DNA of 64,000 nt from Brevundimonas vesicularis (GTDB lineage Bacteria; Pseudomonadota; Alphaproteobacteria; Caulobacterales; Caulobacteraceae): NCBI RefSeq assembly GCF_027105095.1, contig NZ_CP114278.1:1426001-1490000 (forward strand), given 5' to 3'. Below, one piece after another: positions 43,211 through 53,700 of the stretch. The translations under genes and the position numbers were made by a program. Numbering within the stretch: the first letter of the stretch is position 1; the number at the start of each line of letters is the position of its first letter. The notes beneath the pieces were generated by a model. That model was not told the origin of the DNA, did not search any database, and saw nothing but the letters and a program-made list of their open reading frames with translations.

Positions 43211-46200
43211 ATGACCCAGTTCAACACGCGTAAGGCCGCCTTGGCCGCCGCATCGGCGCTAGCCATCAGCATGGCGGTCGTCGGCGGCGCGCAGGCGCAG
43301 AACGCCACAACCACGCTTCGTGGCGCCGTCTACGATGGTCAGACAGTCGAGGCCGGCGCGACGGTTGTCGCCACTGAGGTCTCGACCGGTTATGCGACCC
43401 GGGCCAGTGTCGGTGGCGATGGTCGCTACGTGCTGTCCGGACTGCGTCCGGGCACTTATCGCGTGCAAGTGACGAGCGCTGACGGCCAGACTGCAGAAGA
43501 GACGGTCACCCTTGCTCTTGGTCAGGTGGGCACGCTGAACCTGGATGTCGCCGGAGCAACGACGACGGCTTCTACTGACGGCGCGACCGAGCTGGGCGAC
43601 ATCGTCGTCACCGGCCGCCGCGTCTTTGAGGTGCGCACACCTGAAGTCGCCACCAATGTGACGCAGCAACAGATCAACAACCTTCCGCAGATCAGCCGCA
43701 ACTTCCTGAACTTCGCCGCCCTGGCCCCGGGGCTGCGAGTTCGCGAAGACGACACCGAGCGCACCATCTCGGCCGGCGGCCAGACCGCTCAAGCGATCAA
43801 CGTCTTCATCGACGGCCAGAACCGCAAGTCGCTGATCAACGACGGCGGTGTCGCCGGTCAGGACGACAGTCGCGGCACGCCCTTCCCTCAGGGCGCCGTC
43901 CAAGAGTTCCGCGTCATCAGCCAGAACTTCAAGGCCGAGTACGAACAAGCCGGTTCGGCCATCATCACCGCCGTGACGCGCTCGGGCACGAACGAGTTCC
44001 ATGGCGATATCTTCGCCTATTACCAAGACCCTGACTGGATCGCCCAAGACGAGATTTCGGAACGCCGTGGATCCGAGAAGGCGCCGCTGAAGCGGCTCCA
44101 ATACGGCGCCAGCCTGGGTGGCCCCATCATCCAGGATCGTCTGCACTTCTTCGGCGCCTATGAGCGCAAAGATGAGGACCGGATTTCGCAGTCCTTCCTG
44201 AACCGCACGGAATATAACGACTTCTTCGCGGCGGACCTTGGCACCACCTCGACCCCCTACGAGCAGGACATCTTCTTTGGAAAGCTGTCATGGCAGATCA
44301 ATGAGCGCCAACGTCTTGAGCTTAGTGCGGAATATAAGACGGAAGAGGACATCCGTGGAGCTAGCGGGCAAAACTCTCCCAGCAGGGCCGCCCGAAACAA
44401 CGGTGAGAATAAGGCTTTCAACCTGCGTCACCAGTACCAAGGCGATCGCTTCCTGAACGAGTTCGCGGTCGACTACTTGGAAGCGACTTATGAACAGTCT
44501 GTTATCAATGGTGGTGACTACGGTCGTCGGTACGTCATATTCCGCGACGACAACGCGAACACCCCTGGTTTTCAGTACAATATAAACAATCGAGAGGCGA
44601 CAGTATTTACTGCTGGCGGTCGGGCTGACTCGCAGCTTCTGCGGCAGAAAAGCACGACGGTTCGTAACGACCTAACTATCCCAGATTTGTCTTGGATGGG
44701 TACACACACCATTAAAATGGGTGCAAAGTATTCCATGCAGAACTATTTCGTCCAAAAAGATTTCGGTCGAAATCCTACTTTCACCTACGACATAGAGGCT
44801 CGCCCCGAAATCAATGGGAGCCGTACTATACCTGTTGCTGTTGATCTGGGGGTTGCTGTGCCTCCCGCTGATGCAGATAACAACGTCCTCGGTCTGTATA
44901 TCCAGGATGATTGGCAGATCACCGACAAGCTGGAAATCAACCTCGGCATTCGCTGGGACTACGAGGACAACGCGGTAAACAACGACTACCGTACGCCAGA
45001 CTCGATCCGGAACATGCTGGCCGCAATCCAGAACCTTCCGAACTACGATTTCCCATCTTACTTCAAGCCGGCGGGCTATATATCTGACGGTGATCGGCCG
45101 GCTTTCAAGGACGCCTTCCAGCCGCGTTTCGGCTTCTCCTACGACGTGTTCGGCGACGAGCGGACGGTGCTGTTCGGCGGCGCTGGTCGCTACTACGACC
45201 GTATCGGCTTCAACTTCGCCTTCGATGAGAGGTTCAAGCCGTTCCAGTTCAACAAGACGATCTACTTCTCCAATAATGGCGGTCTAGTCGGCGGCCAGCA
45301 GACCGTTGCTTGGAACCCTGCTTACCTCACGCCTGCAGGCCTTGATCCGCTTCTGGCGGCCTCACCGGGGGCCGGCGAAGTCTTTCTTGTAAAGAACAAC
45401 TTTGAGCCGCCGCGCACCGATCAGTTCAACATCGGCGTAAGACAGAAGTTCGGAAAATGGCAGACGGCGCTGACCTTTGCTGCGGGTCATACCGAGGGTG
45501 AATCGGCCTGGTATATCGCCAACGCTCTTACCGAAACTGGTGGGCGCTTCAACGGACCGTCGCCTACCTCGGTCGGTTTCCCGCAATTCCGGAATGCGAT
45601 CTTCTTCCAAAACACTGATAAAGAACGTGACTACAAAGCGATCTATCTGACGGCGGACAAGCCATACAACGCCCAAGATAACTGGGGCTTCAACCTCGCA
45701 TACACTTATATGGATGCGACCCAGAACGGGAGCCGCGATAATGGTTATGCGGCCTTCGATTTCGACTACAATGTCCCCAGCCAGTCACCGGAGTTCCGTT
45801 CGGCGACGGATGAGCGGCATCGTATCGTTGCTTCGGGCACACTGGGCTTGCCGGCCGACTTCCTGCTGTCCGGCATAGTCACCTTGGGTTCGGGCTTGCC
45901 GTACAATGTCTTCAACTGCCCGGATGCGCCGGCTGGCGGTCCCAACATCTGTTGGAATGCTGGCAATCCGGAGAAGCGCGCCTTCCTGCCCGGACTGAAT
46001 TTCGCCTACCGTCAGATCGATCTTCGCTTGACGAAGACGTTCGAAGTGTTCGGCGGACAGCGTGTGGAGTTCATCGCAGACGCCATCAATCTGTTTAACT
46101 TCACAAACTACAGCTCCTTCGAAGGCAGCTACACCAACCCACGTTTCGGCGCTGGAACCGGGGTCTTTACGCCGACCCGCAGCTTTCAGGTCGGCCTGCG

Positions 46201-46213
46201 TTACGCCTTCTAA
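43211..46213 (+). CDS. TonB-dependent receptor with carboxypeptidase-like N-domain
   Basis: A 1000-residue outer-membrane receptor. After a signal peptide (VVGGAQAQN) comes a carboxypeptidase-regulatory-like beta domain (about 32-115), then a TonB-box/plug region (ELGDIVVTGRRVFEV) and a large barrel ending FQVGLRYAF. This is the Oar/SusC-like build common in Caulobacterales for taking up carbohydrates. AGGAGGGGAGAG precedes the ATG at 43211. The codon use in the middle of the barrel (44,330-44,900) is looser and less GC-rich than the rest. Confidence 0.9.
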   Translation: MTQFNTRKAALAAASALAISMAVVGGAQAQNATTTLRGAVYDGQTVEAGATVVATEVSTGYATRASVGGDGRYVLSGLRPGTYRVQVTSADGQTAEETVTLALGQVGTLNLDVAGATTTASTDGATELGDIVVTGRRVFEVRTPEVATNVTQQQINNLPQISRNFLNFAALAPGLRVREDDTERTISAGGQTAQAINVFIDGQNRKSLINDGGVAGQDDSRGTPFPQGAVQEFRVISQNFKAEYEQAGSAIITAVTRSGTNEFHGDIFAYYQDPDWIAQDEISERRGSEKAPLKRLQYGASLGGPIIQDRLHFFGAYERKDEDRISQSFLNRTEYNDFFAADLGTTSTPYEQDIFFGKLSWQINERQRLELSAEYKTEEDIRGASGQNSPSRAARNNGENKAFNLRHQYQGDRFLNEFAVDYLEATYEQSVINGGDYGRRYVIFRDDNANTPGFQYNINNREATVFTAGGRADSQLLRQKSTTVRNDLTIPDLSWMGTHTIKMGAKYSMQNYFVQKDFGRNPTFTYDIEARPEINGSRTIPVAVDLGVAVPPADADNNVLGLYIQDDWQITDKLEINLGIRWDYEDNAVNNDYRTPDSIRNMLAAIQNLPNYDFPSYFKPAGYISDGDRPAFKDAFQPRFGFSYDVFGDERTVLFGGAGRYYDRIGFNFAFDERFKPFQFNKTIYFSNNGGLVGGQQTVAWNPAYLTPAGLDPLLAASPGAGEVFLVKNNFEPPRTDQFNIGVRQKFGKWQTALTFAAGHTEGESAWYIANALTETGGRFNGPSPTSVGFPQFRNAIFFQNTDKERDYKAIYLTADKPYNAQDNWGFNLAYTYMDATQNGSRDNGYAAFDFDYNVPSQSPEFRSATDERHRIVASGTLGLPADFLLSGIVTLGSGLPYNVFNCPDAPAGGPNICWNAGNPEKRAFLPGLNFAYRQIDLRLTKTFEVFGGQRVEFIADAINLFNFTNYSSFEGSYTNPRFGAGTGVFTPTRSFQVGLRYAF

Positions 46214-46225
46214 ATCCTGAGCCTG

Positions 46226-46264
46226 GGCCGCCTCGTGCTTGTCGCGAGGCGGCCTTTCTTTTTT
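46226..46264 (+). terminator. Intrinsic terminator after the TonB receptor
   Basis: A ten-base perfect stem (GGCCGCCTCG with CGAGGCGGCC) and a nine-base loop are followed by TTTCTTTTTT. It is 12 bases beyond the receptor stop, so readthrough into the hydrolase and ABC genes should be low; those may need their own promoter or partial readthrough. Confidence 0.88.
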
Positions 46265-46289
46265 CGATTGAGACCTAGTGAGCGTGCCC

Positions 46290-47756
46290 ATGAATCGTCG
46301 AAACTTCCTGATGCGGACCACCACAGGCGCGGCGGCTCTGGCCGTTGGATTTCCGGTGATGGCGGCGGCGCAGCAGGCGGCGACGACGGGGGCGGTCAAT
46401 GGGACGCAGAGACGGCCGATGCGGCTGGATCAAGAGATTGAGGAACTTCAAGAGCGGACGTTCCGCTGGTTCGAGAAGGTCACGGATCGCAGGACCGGCC
46501 TGACGCCGGATCGCTGGCCGACGCCGTCGTTCTGTTCGGTGGCGGCGGTCGGGTTCGCCCTGACCTGCTGGCCGGTGGGTGTCGAGCGCGGCTGGATGAG
46601 CCGGGCCGAGGCGCGTGAGCGGACCCTGACGACGCTGCGCTTCTTCCATGACCTACCGCAGGGCCCGGAGGCCAGCGGCACGGCGGGGTACAAGGGCTTC
46701 TTCTACCACTTCCTGGATATGGAGACGGGGCTTCGTTACCGGACCAACGAACTGTCGACGGTCGATACGGCGCTGCTGATCGGCGGCATGCTGTTCGCCG
46801 CCCGCTACTTCGACGGCCGTCATGCCGACGAGGCGGAAATCCGTCAGAAGGCCCAGGCCATCTATGAGCGGATCGAATGGCCGTGGGCCGTGATCCGCGA
46901 CAACCGCATCACCATGGGCTGGCACCCCGAGAGCGGCTTTATTCCCTCCGACTGGCACGTCTATAACGAGGGCATGCTGTTGCTGCTGCTGGCCATCGGC
47001 AGCCCGACCCATCCGGTGTCGGTCAATGTCTGGCACGAATGGGCGGCCAGCTACGACGAGAGCTGGACCGATCGCTGGGGCAGCTGGCACCTGAATTTCG
47101 CCCCCATCTTCGGGCACCAGTACAGCCATATGTTCATCGACTTCCGCGGCATTCAGGACGCCTGGATGCGCGGGCAGTCTGCCCAACTGGGCGAATACCT
47201 CGACTATTTCGAAAACAGCCGCCGCGCCGTCTACGCCCAGCAGAAATACGCCCACGACAACCCTGGCGGCTGGGCCGGCTATTCGTCCGAGGTCTGGGGG
47301 CTGACGGCCTGCGACGGGCCGGGCGACTTCAAACAGGTCATCGATGGCAAGGAGCGCGAGTTCTTCAGCTATTCCGCGCGCGGGCCAGGCGACCGGGACG
47401 ACGGCACCATCGCGCCGACGGCGGCGGCCAGCTCCATCGCATTCGCCCCGGAGATCGTGGCGCCCTGCATCAAGGCGATGAAGGCCAAATATGGCGCGGG
47501 CATCTATACGGAGTGGGGGTTCCTCGACAGCTTCAACCCGACCCTGACGGTGCGCGACGGGCCGCTGCAGCACGGCAACATCGTGGACGGCGTGGGCTGG
47601 GTGGACAGCGACTATCTGGGCATCGACCAGGGGCCGATCGTCATCATGACCGAGAACCACAGGTCCGAGTTCGTCTGGCGCTATATGCGCGGCGAGCCCA
47701 ATATCCGCCGGGCGCTCGACATCGCGGGCTTCACCGGCGGCTGGATGAACGGATGA
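46290..47756 (+). CDS. Secreted glucoamylase-like (GH144-type) protein
   Basis: A 488-residue exported protein with a Tat-like leader (MNRRNFLMRTTTGAAALAVG) and an (alpha/alpha)6 glucoamylase-like domain. Conserved stretches are RTFRWFEKVTDRRTGLTPDR, STVDTALLIGGMLFAARYFD, the HQYSHMFIDFRGIQD block, and the C-terminal YLGIDQGPIVIMTENHRS. In this family the studied members act on beta-1,2-glucan (GH144). The start at 46290 is favoured over the GTG at 46278. The next gene overlaps its stop (ATGA). Confidence 0.85.
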   Translation: MNRRNFLMRTTTGAAALAVGFPVMAAAQQAATTGAVNGTQRRPMRLDQEIEELQERTFRWFEKVTDRRTGLTPDRWPTPSFCSVAAVGFALTCWPVGVERGWMSRAEARERTLTTLRFFHDLPQGPEASGTAGYKGFFYHFLDMETGLRYRTNELSTVDTALLIGGMLFAARYFDGRHADEAEIRQKAQAIYERIEWPWAVIRDNRITMGWHPESGFIPSDWHVYNEGMLLLLLAIGSPTHPVSVNVWHEWAASYDESWTDRWGSWHLNFAPIFGHQYSHMFIDFRGIQDAWMRGQSAQLGEYLDYFENSRRAVYAQQKYAHDNPGGWAGYSSEVWGLTACDGPGDFKQVIDGKEREFFSYSARGPGDRDDGTIAPTAAASSIAFAPEIVAPCIKAMKAKYGAGIYTEWGFLDSFNPTLTVRDGPLQHGNIVDGVGWVDSDYLGIDQGPIVIMTENHRSEFVWRYMRGEPNIRRALDIAGFTGGWMNG

Positions 47757-49021
47757 GTTTGACGGCCCATAGGCGCGGCGCTCTGGCCCTCATGGCGGCA
47801 GGGGCGGCTGCGGCCTGCACCCCGCGCCGCGACGGCGAGACCGTTCTGCGCTTCTGGGCCATGGGCAATGAGGGTGGAACGGTCGAGCAACTGATGCCCG
47901 AGTTCGAGCGCCGCAATCCGGGCGTCCGGGTCTCGGTCCAGCCTCTGCCGTGGACGGCTGCGCACGAAAAGCTGCTGACCGCCTATGCCGGGGCCTCGCT
48001 GCCGGACGTCAGCCAGATCGGCAATACCTGGGTGGCGGAGCTGACCGCCATCGGCGCCCTGTCGCCGACCCCGCCCGAGGCCGCGAACCTGCTGACCGAC
48101 CAGTTTCCGGCGGTGCTGGAGACCAACGAGATCGCCGGCCGCGCCATGACCACGCCCTGGTATGTCGACACGCGGCTGTTGTTCTATCGCAAGGACTTGC
48201 TGGCGCGGGCAGGGTTCGACGCCCCGCCCGAAAACTGGGCCGAATGGAAGCGGGCCATGCATGCGATCAAGCGTGTGGCGGGCGGCGACAACTACGCCAT
48301 CCTGCTGCCGTTGAACGAGTTCGAGCAGCTTCTGACCTTCGGGCTTCAAATCGACGAGCCGCTGCTGCGGGATCGGGATACGCGCGGAAACTTCTCCAAC
48401 CCCGGTTTCGTCGCGGCCCTGGCCTTCTATCGCAGCCTGTTCAACGAGCAGTTGGCGCCGCTGGCCTCGTCGACCCAGATTTCGAACGTCTGGACCGAGT
48501 TCGCCAGGGGCTATTTCAGCTTCTACTTCTCCGGCCCATGGAGCGTCGGCGATTTCCGCAGCAAGCTGCCCGCGTCGTTCCAACCGAACTGGGCCACGGC
48601 GGGCGTGCCGGGACCGAACGGCCTGGGCGCCTCGGCGCCGGGCGGGTCCAGTCTGGCGGTATTCAAATCCTCCCCGCATCAGGAGGCGGCCTGGGCCCTG
48701 GTCCGCTATCTGTCTGAACCGACGGTGCAGGCCCGCTTCAACACCATCGTCGGCGACCTGCCGGCGCGCCAGAGCGCCTGGGACATCGCGGGCGTGGAGC
48801 GTGATCCGATGCTGGCGCCGTTCCGGGGGCAACTGGCGCGCGCCAAGGCCGTGCCCAAGGCGCCCGAATGGGAGCGGATCGTTACGGAGATGCAGATCGT
48901 CGCCGAACGGATGGTGCGCGGCGAGTACACGCCCGAGAGCGCCGCCGCCGAGATCGACCGCCGTGTCGATCGGCTTCTGGAGAAACGACGCTGGATGTTG
49001 GAAAAGGGCAGGGCCGTATGA
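47753..49021 (+). CDS. Sugar ABC transporter substrate-binding lipoprotein
   Basis: A 422-residue solute-binding protein with a lipoprotein leader (AAGAAAACTP). It has the cluster B/CUT1 build: VLRFWAMGNEGGTVEQLMPEFE at the start and WYVDTRLLFYRKDLLARAGF in the middle. It binds an oligosaccharide in the periplasm and delivers it to the two following permeases. Start and stop overlap with both neighbours (ATGA). The glycan is unknown but is likely the product of the preceding hydrolase. Confidence 0.9.
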   Translation: MSLTAHRRGALALMAAGAAAACTPRRDGETVLRFWAMGNEGGTVEQLMPEFERRNPGVRVSVQPLPWTAAHEKLLTAYAGASLPDVSQIGNTWVAELTAIGALSPTPPEAANLLTDQFPAVLETNEIAGRAMTTPWYVDTRLLFYRKDLLARAGFDAPPENWAEWKRAMHAIKRVAGGDNYAILLPLNEFEQLLTFGLQIDEPLLRDRDTRGNFSNPGFVAALAFYRSLFNEQLAPLASSTQISNVWTEFARGYFSFYFSGPWSVGDFRSKLPASFQPNWATAGVPGPNGLGASAPGGSSLAVFKSSPHQEAAWALVRYLSEPTVQARFNTIVGDLPARQSAWDIAGVERDPMLAPFRGQLARAKAVPKAPEWERIVTEMQIVAERMVRGEYTPESAAAEIDRRVDRLLEKRRWMLEKGRAV

Positions 49022-49962
49022 CCGTCGTCGATCCGACACTAGTCAATGCGGAGACCAAGGTCATCCCGTCGCGTGGACGCGGCGCTCGCGAGCGTGCCGC
49101 CTGGGCTTTCGTCGCCCCGGCCATGCTCGCCATCGGCCTGTTCTTCGCCATTCCGGTGATCGCGGCCCTGCTGCTCAGCCTGACCGACTTCGACATCTAC
49201 GCCCTGGCGAACCTGGACAACCTGCGTTTCGTGGGCTTGCAGAACTATGAGCGGCTCCTGACCAATCCCCTGTTCTGGGGGGCGATGAAGAACACCCTGA
49301 CCTTCGCCGTCCTCGGCGTGCCCCTGTCCATCGCCGCATCCCTGGCGGCGGCGGTGATCCTGAACGCGCGGGTCGTGAAGTGGCGGCCGATCTGGCGGGT
49401 GATGTTCTTCGCCCCCTATGTCACCACCCTGGTCGCGACGGCGGTGGTTTGGCGCTATCTGCTGCACACCCGCTACGGCGTCATCAACTGGGGGCTGGAG
49501 AGCATCGGCCTGCCGGCCGTGGACTGGCTGGGCGACCCGTCTACATCGATCCCGGCGATCCTGATGTTCGTGGTCTGGAAGATCTTTGGCTACAACATGC
49601 TGATCTTCCTGGCGGTGCTTCAGACCGTGCCGGACGACCTGTACGAGGCCGCGCGCATCGACGGCGCCGGCCCGTGGAAGCAGTTCCGCCATGTGACCCT
49701 GCCGGCCATCGCGCCGACCATGCTGCTGGTTTCGATCATCTCGGTCGCCAGCTTCTTCCAGCTGTTCGCCGAACCCTATGTGATGACGCAGGGCGGACCG
49801 GCCCAGAGCACGGTGACGGTGCTCTACTTCATGTACGAAGAGGGCTTCAAATGGTGGAACCTGGGGTCCGCCAGCGCCGTGGCCTTCGTCCTGTTCCTGT
49901 GCATCCTTGCGATCACCCTGGTCCAGCTCACGGTCGCCAAGCGGGTGGGGGCGTATCAATGA
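49018..49962 (+). CDS. Sugar ABC transporter permease (MalF/UgpA-like)
   Basis: A 314-residue CUT1 permease with six helices and the EAA loop YEAARIDGAGPWKQFRHVTL, which contacts the ATPase. It starts in the stop of the binding-protein gene and overlaps the next permease by four bases. It forms the channel with the protein at 49959-50774. Confidence 0.92.
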   Translation: MTVVDPTLVNAETKVIPSRGRGARERAAWAFVAPAMLAIGLFFAIPVIAALLLSLTDFDIYALANLDNLRFVGLQNYERLLTNPLFWGAMKNTLTFAVLGVPLSIAASLAAAVILNARVVKWRPIWRVMFFAPYVTTLVATAVVWRYLLHTRYGVINWGLESIGLPAVDWLGDPSTSIPAILMFVVWKIFGYNMLIFLAVLQTVPDDLYEAARIDGAGPWKQFRHVTLPAIAPTMLLVSIISVASFFQLFAEPYVMTQGGPAQSTVTVLYFMYEEGFKWWNLGSASAVAFVLFLCILAITLVQLTVAKRVGAYQ

Positions 49963-50774
49963 AACTCCGCGCGATCCTGCTCAATCTGGCCGTCGGCCTC
50001 ATCGCTCTAGTCGTGCTGTTCCCACTGGTCTGGATGGTGTCGGTCAGCTTCATGGCGACCGGCGAGGCCGCCGTCTTCCCGCCGCCGCTGCTGCCGTCGC
50101 ACTGGACGCTGGAGCACTATCGCGATCTGTTCCTGAACCAGGGCATGGGGCGGTATCTGTGGAACAGCTTCGCCCTTGCGACCTTGGCGACGATCCTGGC
50201 GCTGGGGTTTACGGTCCCAGCCGGCTACGCCTTCGCCAAGCTGAAGTTCGCAGGGCGCGAGCGGCTGTTTCAGTTCCTGGTCGCCGCCCTGGTGGTGCCG
50301 GCCCAGATCGGCACCTTGCCGCTGTTCCTGATGCTGAAGGGGATGGGGCTGGTGAACACCTACGCCGGCGCCTTGGTGCCGTGGTTGGCCTCGATCTTCG
50401 GCCTGTTCCTGGTGCGCCAGTATGCGCTGAGCATTCCCGACGAGATGCTGGAGGCCGCCCGCATCGACGGCGCCAGCGAGGGCCAGATCTTCCGCCGCGT
50501 GGTCCTGCCGACCTTGCAGCCGATCATCGTGACCCTGGGCCTGTTCGTCTTCCTGGGCAGCTGGAACGACTTCCTGTGGCCCCTGATCATCCTGACGGAC
50601 CAGTCGAACTACACCCTGCCGGTCGCGTTGGCGGCCCTGTCGCGCGAGCATGTGCAGGACATCGAACTGATGATGGCCGGCGCCGTCGTCACGGTGGCGC
50701 CCGTGCTGATCCTCTTCCTCGCCCTGCAACGCTACTACATCCGCGGTATGCTCGCGGGCAGCGTGAAGGGCTGA
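49959..50774 (+). CDS. Sugar ABC transporter permease (MalG/UgpE-like)
   Basis: A 271-residue CUT1 permease with six helices and the EAA loop LEAARIDGASEGQIFRRVVL. It completes the transporter core with the upstream permease. The cognate ATPase is probably the divergent gene at 54164-55252, the only one of its class in the window. It lies 18 bases before the large hydrolase gene. Confidence 0.92.
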   Translation: MKLRAILLNLAVGLIALVVLFPLVWMVSVSFMATGEAAVFPPPLLPSHWTLEHYRDLFLNQGMGRYLWNSFALATLATILALGFTVPAGYAFAKLKFAGRERLFQFLVAALVVPAQIGTLPLFLMLKGMGLVNTYAGALVPWLASIFGLFLVRQYALSIPDEMLEAARIDGASEGQIFRRVVLPTLQPIIVTLGLFVFLGSWNDFLWPLIILTDQSNYTLPVALAALSREHVQDIELMMAGAVVTVAPVLILFLALQRYYIRGMLAGSVKG

Positions 50775-50792
50775 CCAGAACTGCGAGTTTCG

Positions 50793-53700
50793 ATGCGTAA
50801 CCTCCTGCTGGCCGCCGCCTCGGTCCTGACCCTCGCCCTGGCCGCGCCCGCCGTCGCCCAGGAAACGCGAGTTCTCGACAGCATGGATGACGCCACGCGG
50901 TGGGAGGCCAGCGCCTCGACCGACATTCACGCCGCTGTCTCCGCCGTCGCCGGCCATGACGGGAAAGCGGTGCGCCTCGACTACGATTTCGACGGCAAGG
51001 CGGGCTATGCGGTGCTCAGCCGCCCGCTGCCGTTCGACCTGCCCGACAACTACGAAATCAGCTTCTGGGTGCGCGGCGCCGGGCCGACCAATACCTTCGA
51101 GGTCAAGCTGACCGACGCCTCGGCCGACAACGTCTGGTGGAAGCAGACGGCGCGCTACGACTTCCCAGACGGTTGGACCCGGTTCGTCATCAAACGCCGT
51201 CAGGTCTCCAAAGCTTGGGGACCAAGTCCTAAAACCGTCCTGCGTCGCGCCGAACGGGTCGAGTTTGTCGTGGTCGCGGCCGAGGGCGGCAAGGGCTCGG
51301 TCGAGATCGACCAACTGACCCTGCGCGCCCTACCGGTCGATCCGCCGGTTCCGCCCCAGCCGATCGCCAGCGATGGACGCACTGCGTCGACCGCCGCCAA
51401 CGCCGTCGATTTCGACCCTAAAACCGCCTGGACCCCGCCGGTGGGCGAGGCGTCGGCCCTGACGCTGGACCTGGGCTACGAGCGCGAGTTCGGCGGGCTG
51501 ACCCTGCGCTGGGGCGAGCGGGGCGCGGCGAGCGACTATCGCGTTTCGGCCTCCCTGGATGGGCGCGACTGGCGCGAGCTGGCGACGGTCACGAGCGGCA
51601 ATGGCGGCGTGGACTGGCTGAGAACGCCCGAGGCGACGGCGCGCTGGCTGAGACTTGAGCCGCTAAAGCCCGTCCCGGCGCCGGACGTGGTTGGTTCGTC
51701 CGGTGCGGGCCAGCGGCTGGGCGCAGCCCAGGCCACGACCTATGCGCTGAACGAGATCGAGGTCGAACCGCTGACGTTCGGCGCGGACCGCACCGTGTTT
51801 CTGGAAGCCGTGGCCAAGGAAAACCGGCGCGGCGTCTATCCGCGCGGCTTCTCCGGCGAGCAGTCCTACTGGACCCTGGTCGGGGTCGATGGGGGCGGGG
51901 AGAGCGGCCTGATCGGCGAGGACGGCGCCATCGAGCTTCGCCGCGCCGGACCCAGTATCGAACCCTTCGTGGTCGACAACGGGCGGCTGATCACCTGGGC
52001 CGACGTCAATATCGAACAGGGGCTGAAGGACGGCGATCTGCCGATCCCGTCCGTGACCTGGACCGCCGACGACTGGACGCTGAAGATCACCAGCTTCGCC
52101 GACGGACCGGCCGATCAGGCGCAGCTCTGGGGCCGGTACGACTTGACCAACACTTCCAGCCGGCCGCGCACCCTGACCCTGGCCCTGGCCGCGCGGCCAA
52201 TGCAGGTGAATGCGCCGCGTCAGTTCCTCGCCATTCCCGGCGGTGTCAGCCCAATGGAGACGATCGGCTGGGACGGCGCGCAGTTGAGCCTGAACGACGC
52301 GGTGCGAGTGCAGCCGTTGGCGACGCCGGATCAGGTCGCGCTGGCGACCTTCGACGCCGGCAGCGACCCGCAGTCCCTGATTCTGCCGTCTGCGCGACGA
52401 CCGGCCGCCGAGCCCATGACGACGACCGACGCCACGGGTCTGGCCGCTGGCGCACTGACCTACGAGGTGGCGCTGCAACCCGGCGAGACGCGCACGGTCG
52501 GTTGGGTGTCGCAGCTATCGGGCGACGCCTTGCCGCCCGAGCCGGTGGGACAGGCGGCGGCTGTGCTGGAGGCGGTCGAGACACGGCTGGCGGCTGAATG
52601 GCGCGCGAAACTGGATCGGGTGGACCTGACCTTGCCGCCTGCCGCCCAGAGGATCGAGGACGCGCTGAAATCCTCGCTGGCCCATATGCTGATGTCGCGT
52701 CAGGGGCCGATCCTCCAACCTGGAACCCGCAGCTACAACCGCTCCTGGATCCGCGACGGGGCCATGATGGCAGAGGGTTTGAACCGGCTGGGCATGGCCG
52801 AGCATTCGGCCGACTATCTGCGCTGGTACGCCCCCTATGTGTTCGAGAACGGCAAGGTGCCGTGCTGCGTCGATGCGCGCGGCGCCGATCCGGTGCCCGA
52901 GAACGACAGCCACGGCGAGTTCGTCTTCCTGGCCGCCGAAACCTATCGCTACACAAAGGACGAAGCCCTGCTGCGCCAGGTCTGGCCGCAGGTGCAAAAG
53001 GCGATCACCTATATGGACGAACTGCGCGCCTCGACCCGGACGGCAGCCTTCCAGGCGCCGGACCAGCGTCACCTATATGGCCTGCTGCCACCGACGATCA
53101 GCCACGAGGGCTATTCGGATAAGGCGGCCTATTCCTATTGGGACGATTTCTGGGGCCTGCTGGGCTACAAGGATGCGGTCTTCATCGCCGAAACGGTGGG
53201 CGATGCGGAGGCCGCCGCCCGCTATGCGGCGGCGCGGGATCAGTTCGCCGCCGACATCCGCGCGTCGATCACGGCGACGGCGGCCCATCATGGCATTGAC
53301 TGGATCGCGGGCGCTGCGGACCGGGGCGATTTCGACGCCACCTCGACAACCATCGCCCTGTCGCCGGCGGGCGAACAGGATAATCTGCCGCCTGAGTTTC
53401 TGGCGCGAACCTTCGATCGCTACTGGGAAAACTTCCAGAACCGGCTGACCAATCGCACGGCGTGGAAGGACTATACCCCCTACGAATGGCGGCTGGTCGG
53501 CGCCTATGTGCGGCTGGGTCAGAAGGACCGAGCGCTGGATGTGCTGGACTTCCTCATGGCCGACCGCCGACCCGAGGCCTGGAACGGCTGGGCCGAGGTG
53601 GTGGGCCGCGAAAAGCGCGAGCCACGCTTCATTGGGGACATGCCGCACGCCTGGATCAGCTCGGACTATATCCGCTCGGCGCTGGATCTGTTCGCCTATG

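Noticed and set aside
46214..46289. LacI-type operator directly before the glucoamylase-like gene
   Set aside because: The gap is filled by a strong terminator, and no GTAAC-type palindrome is present.
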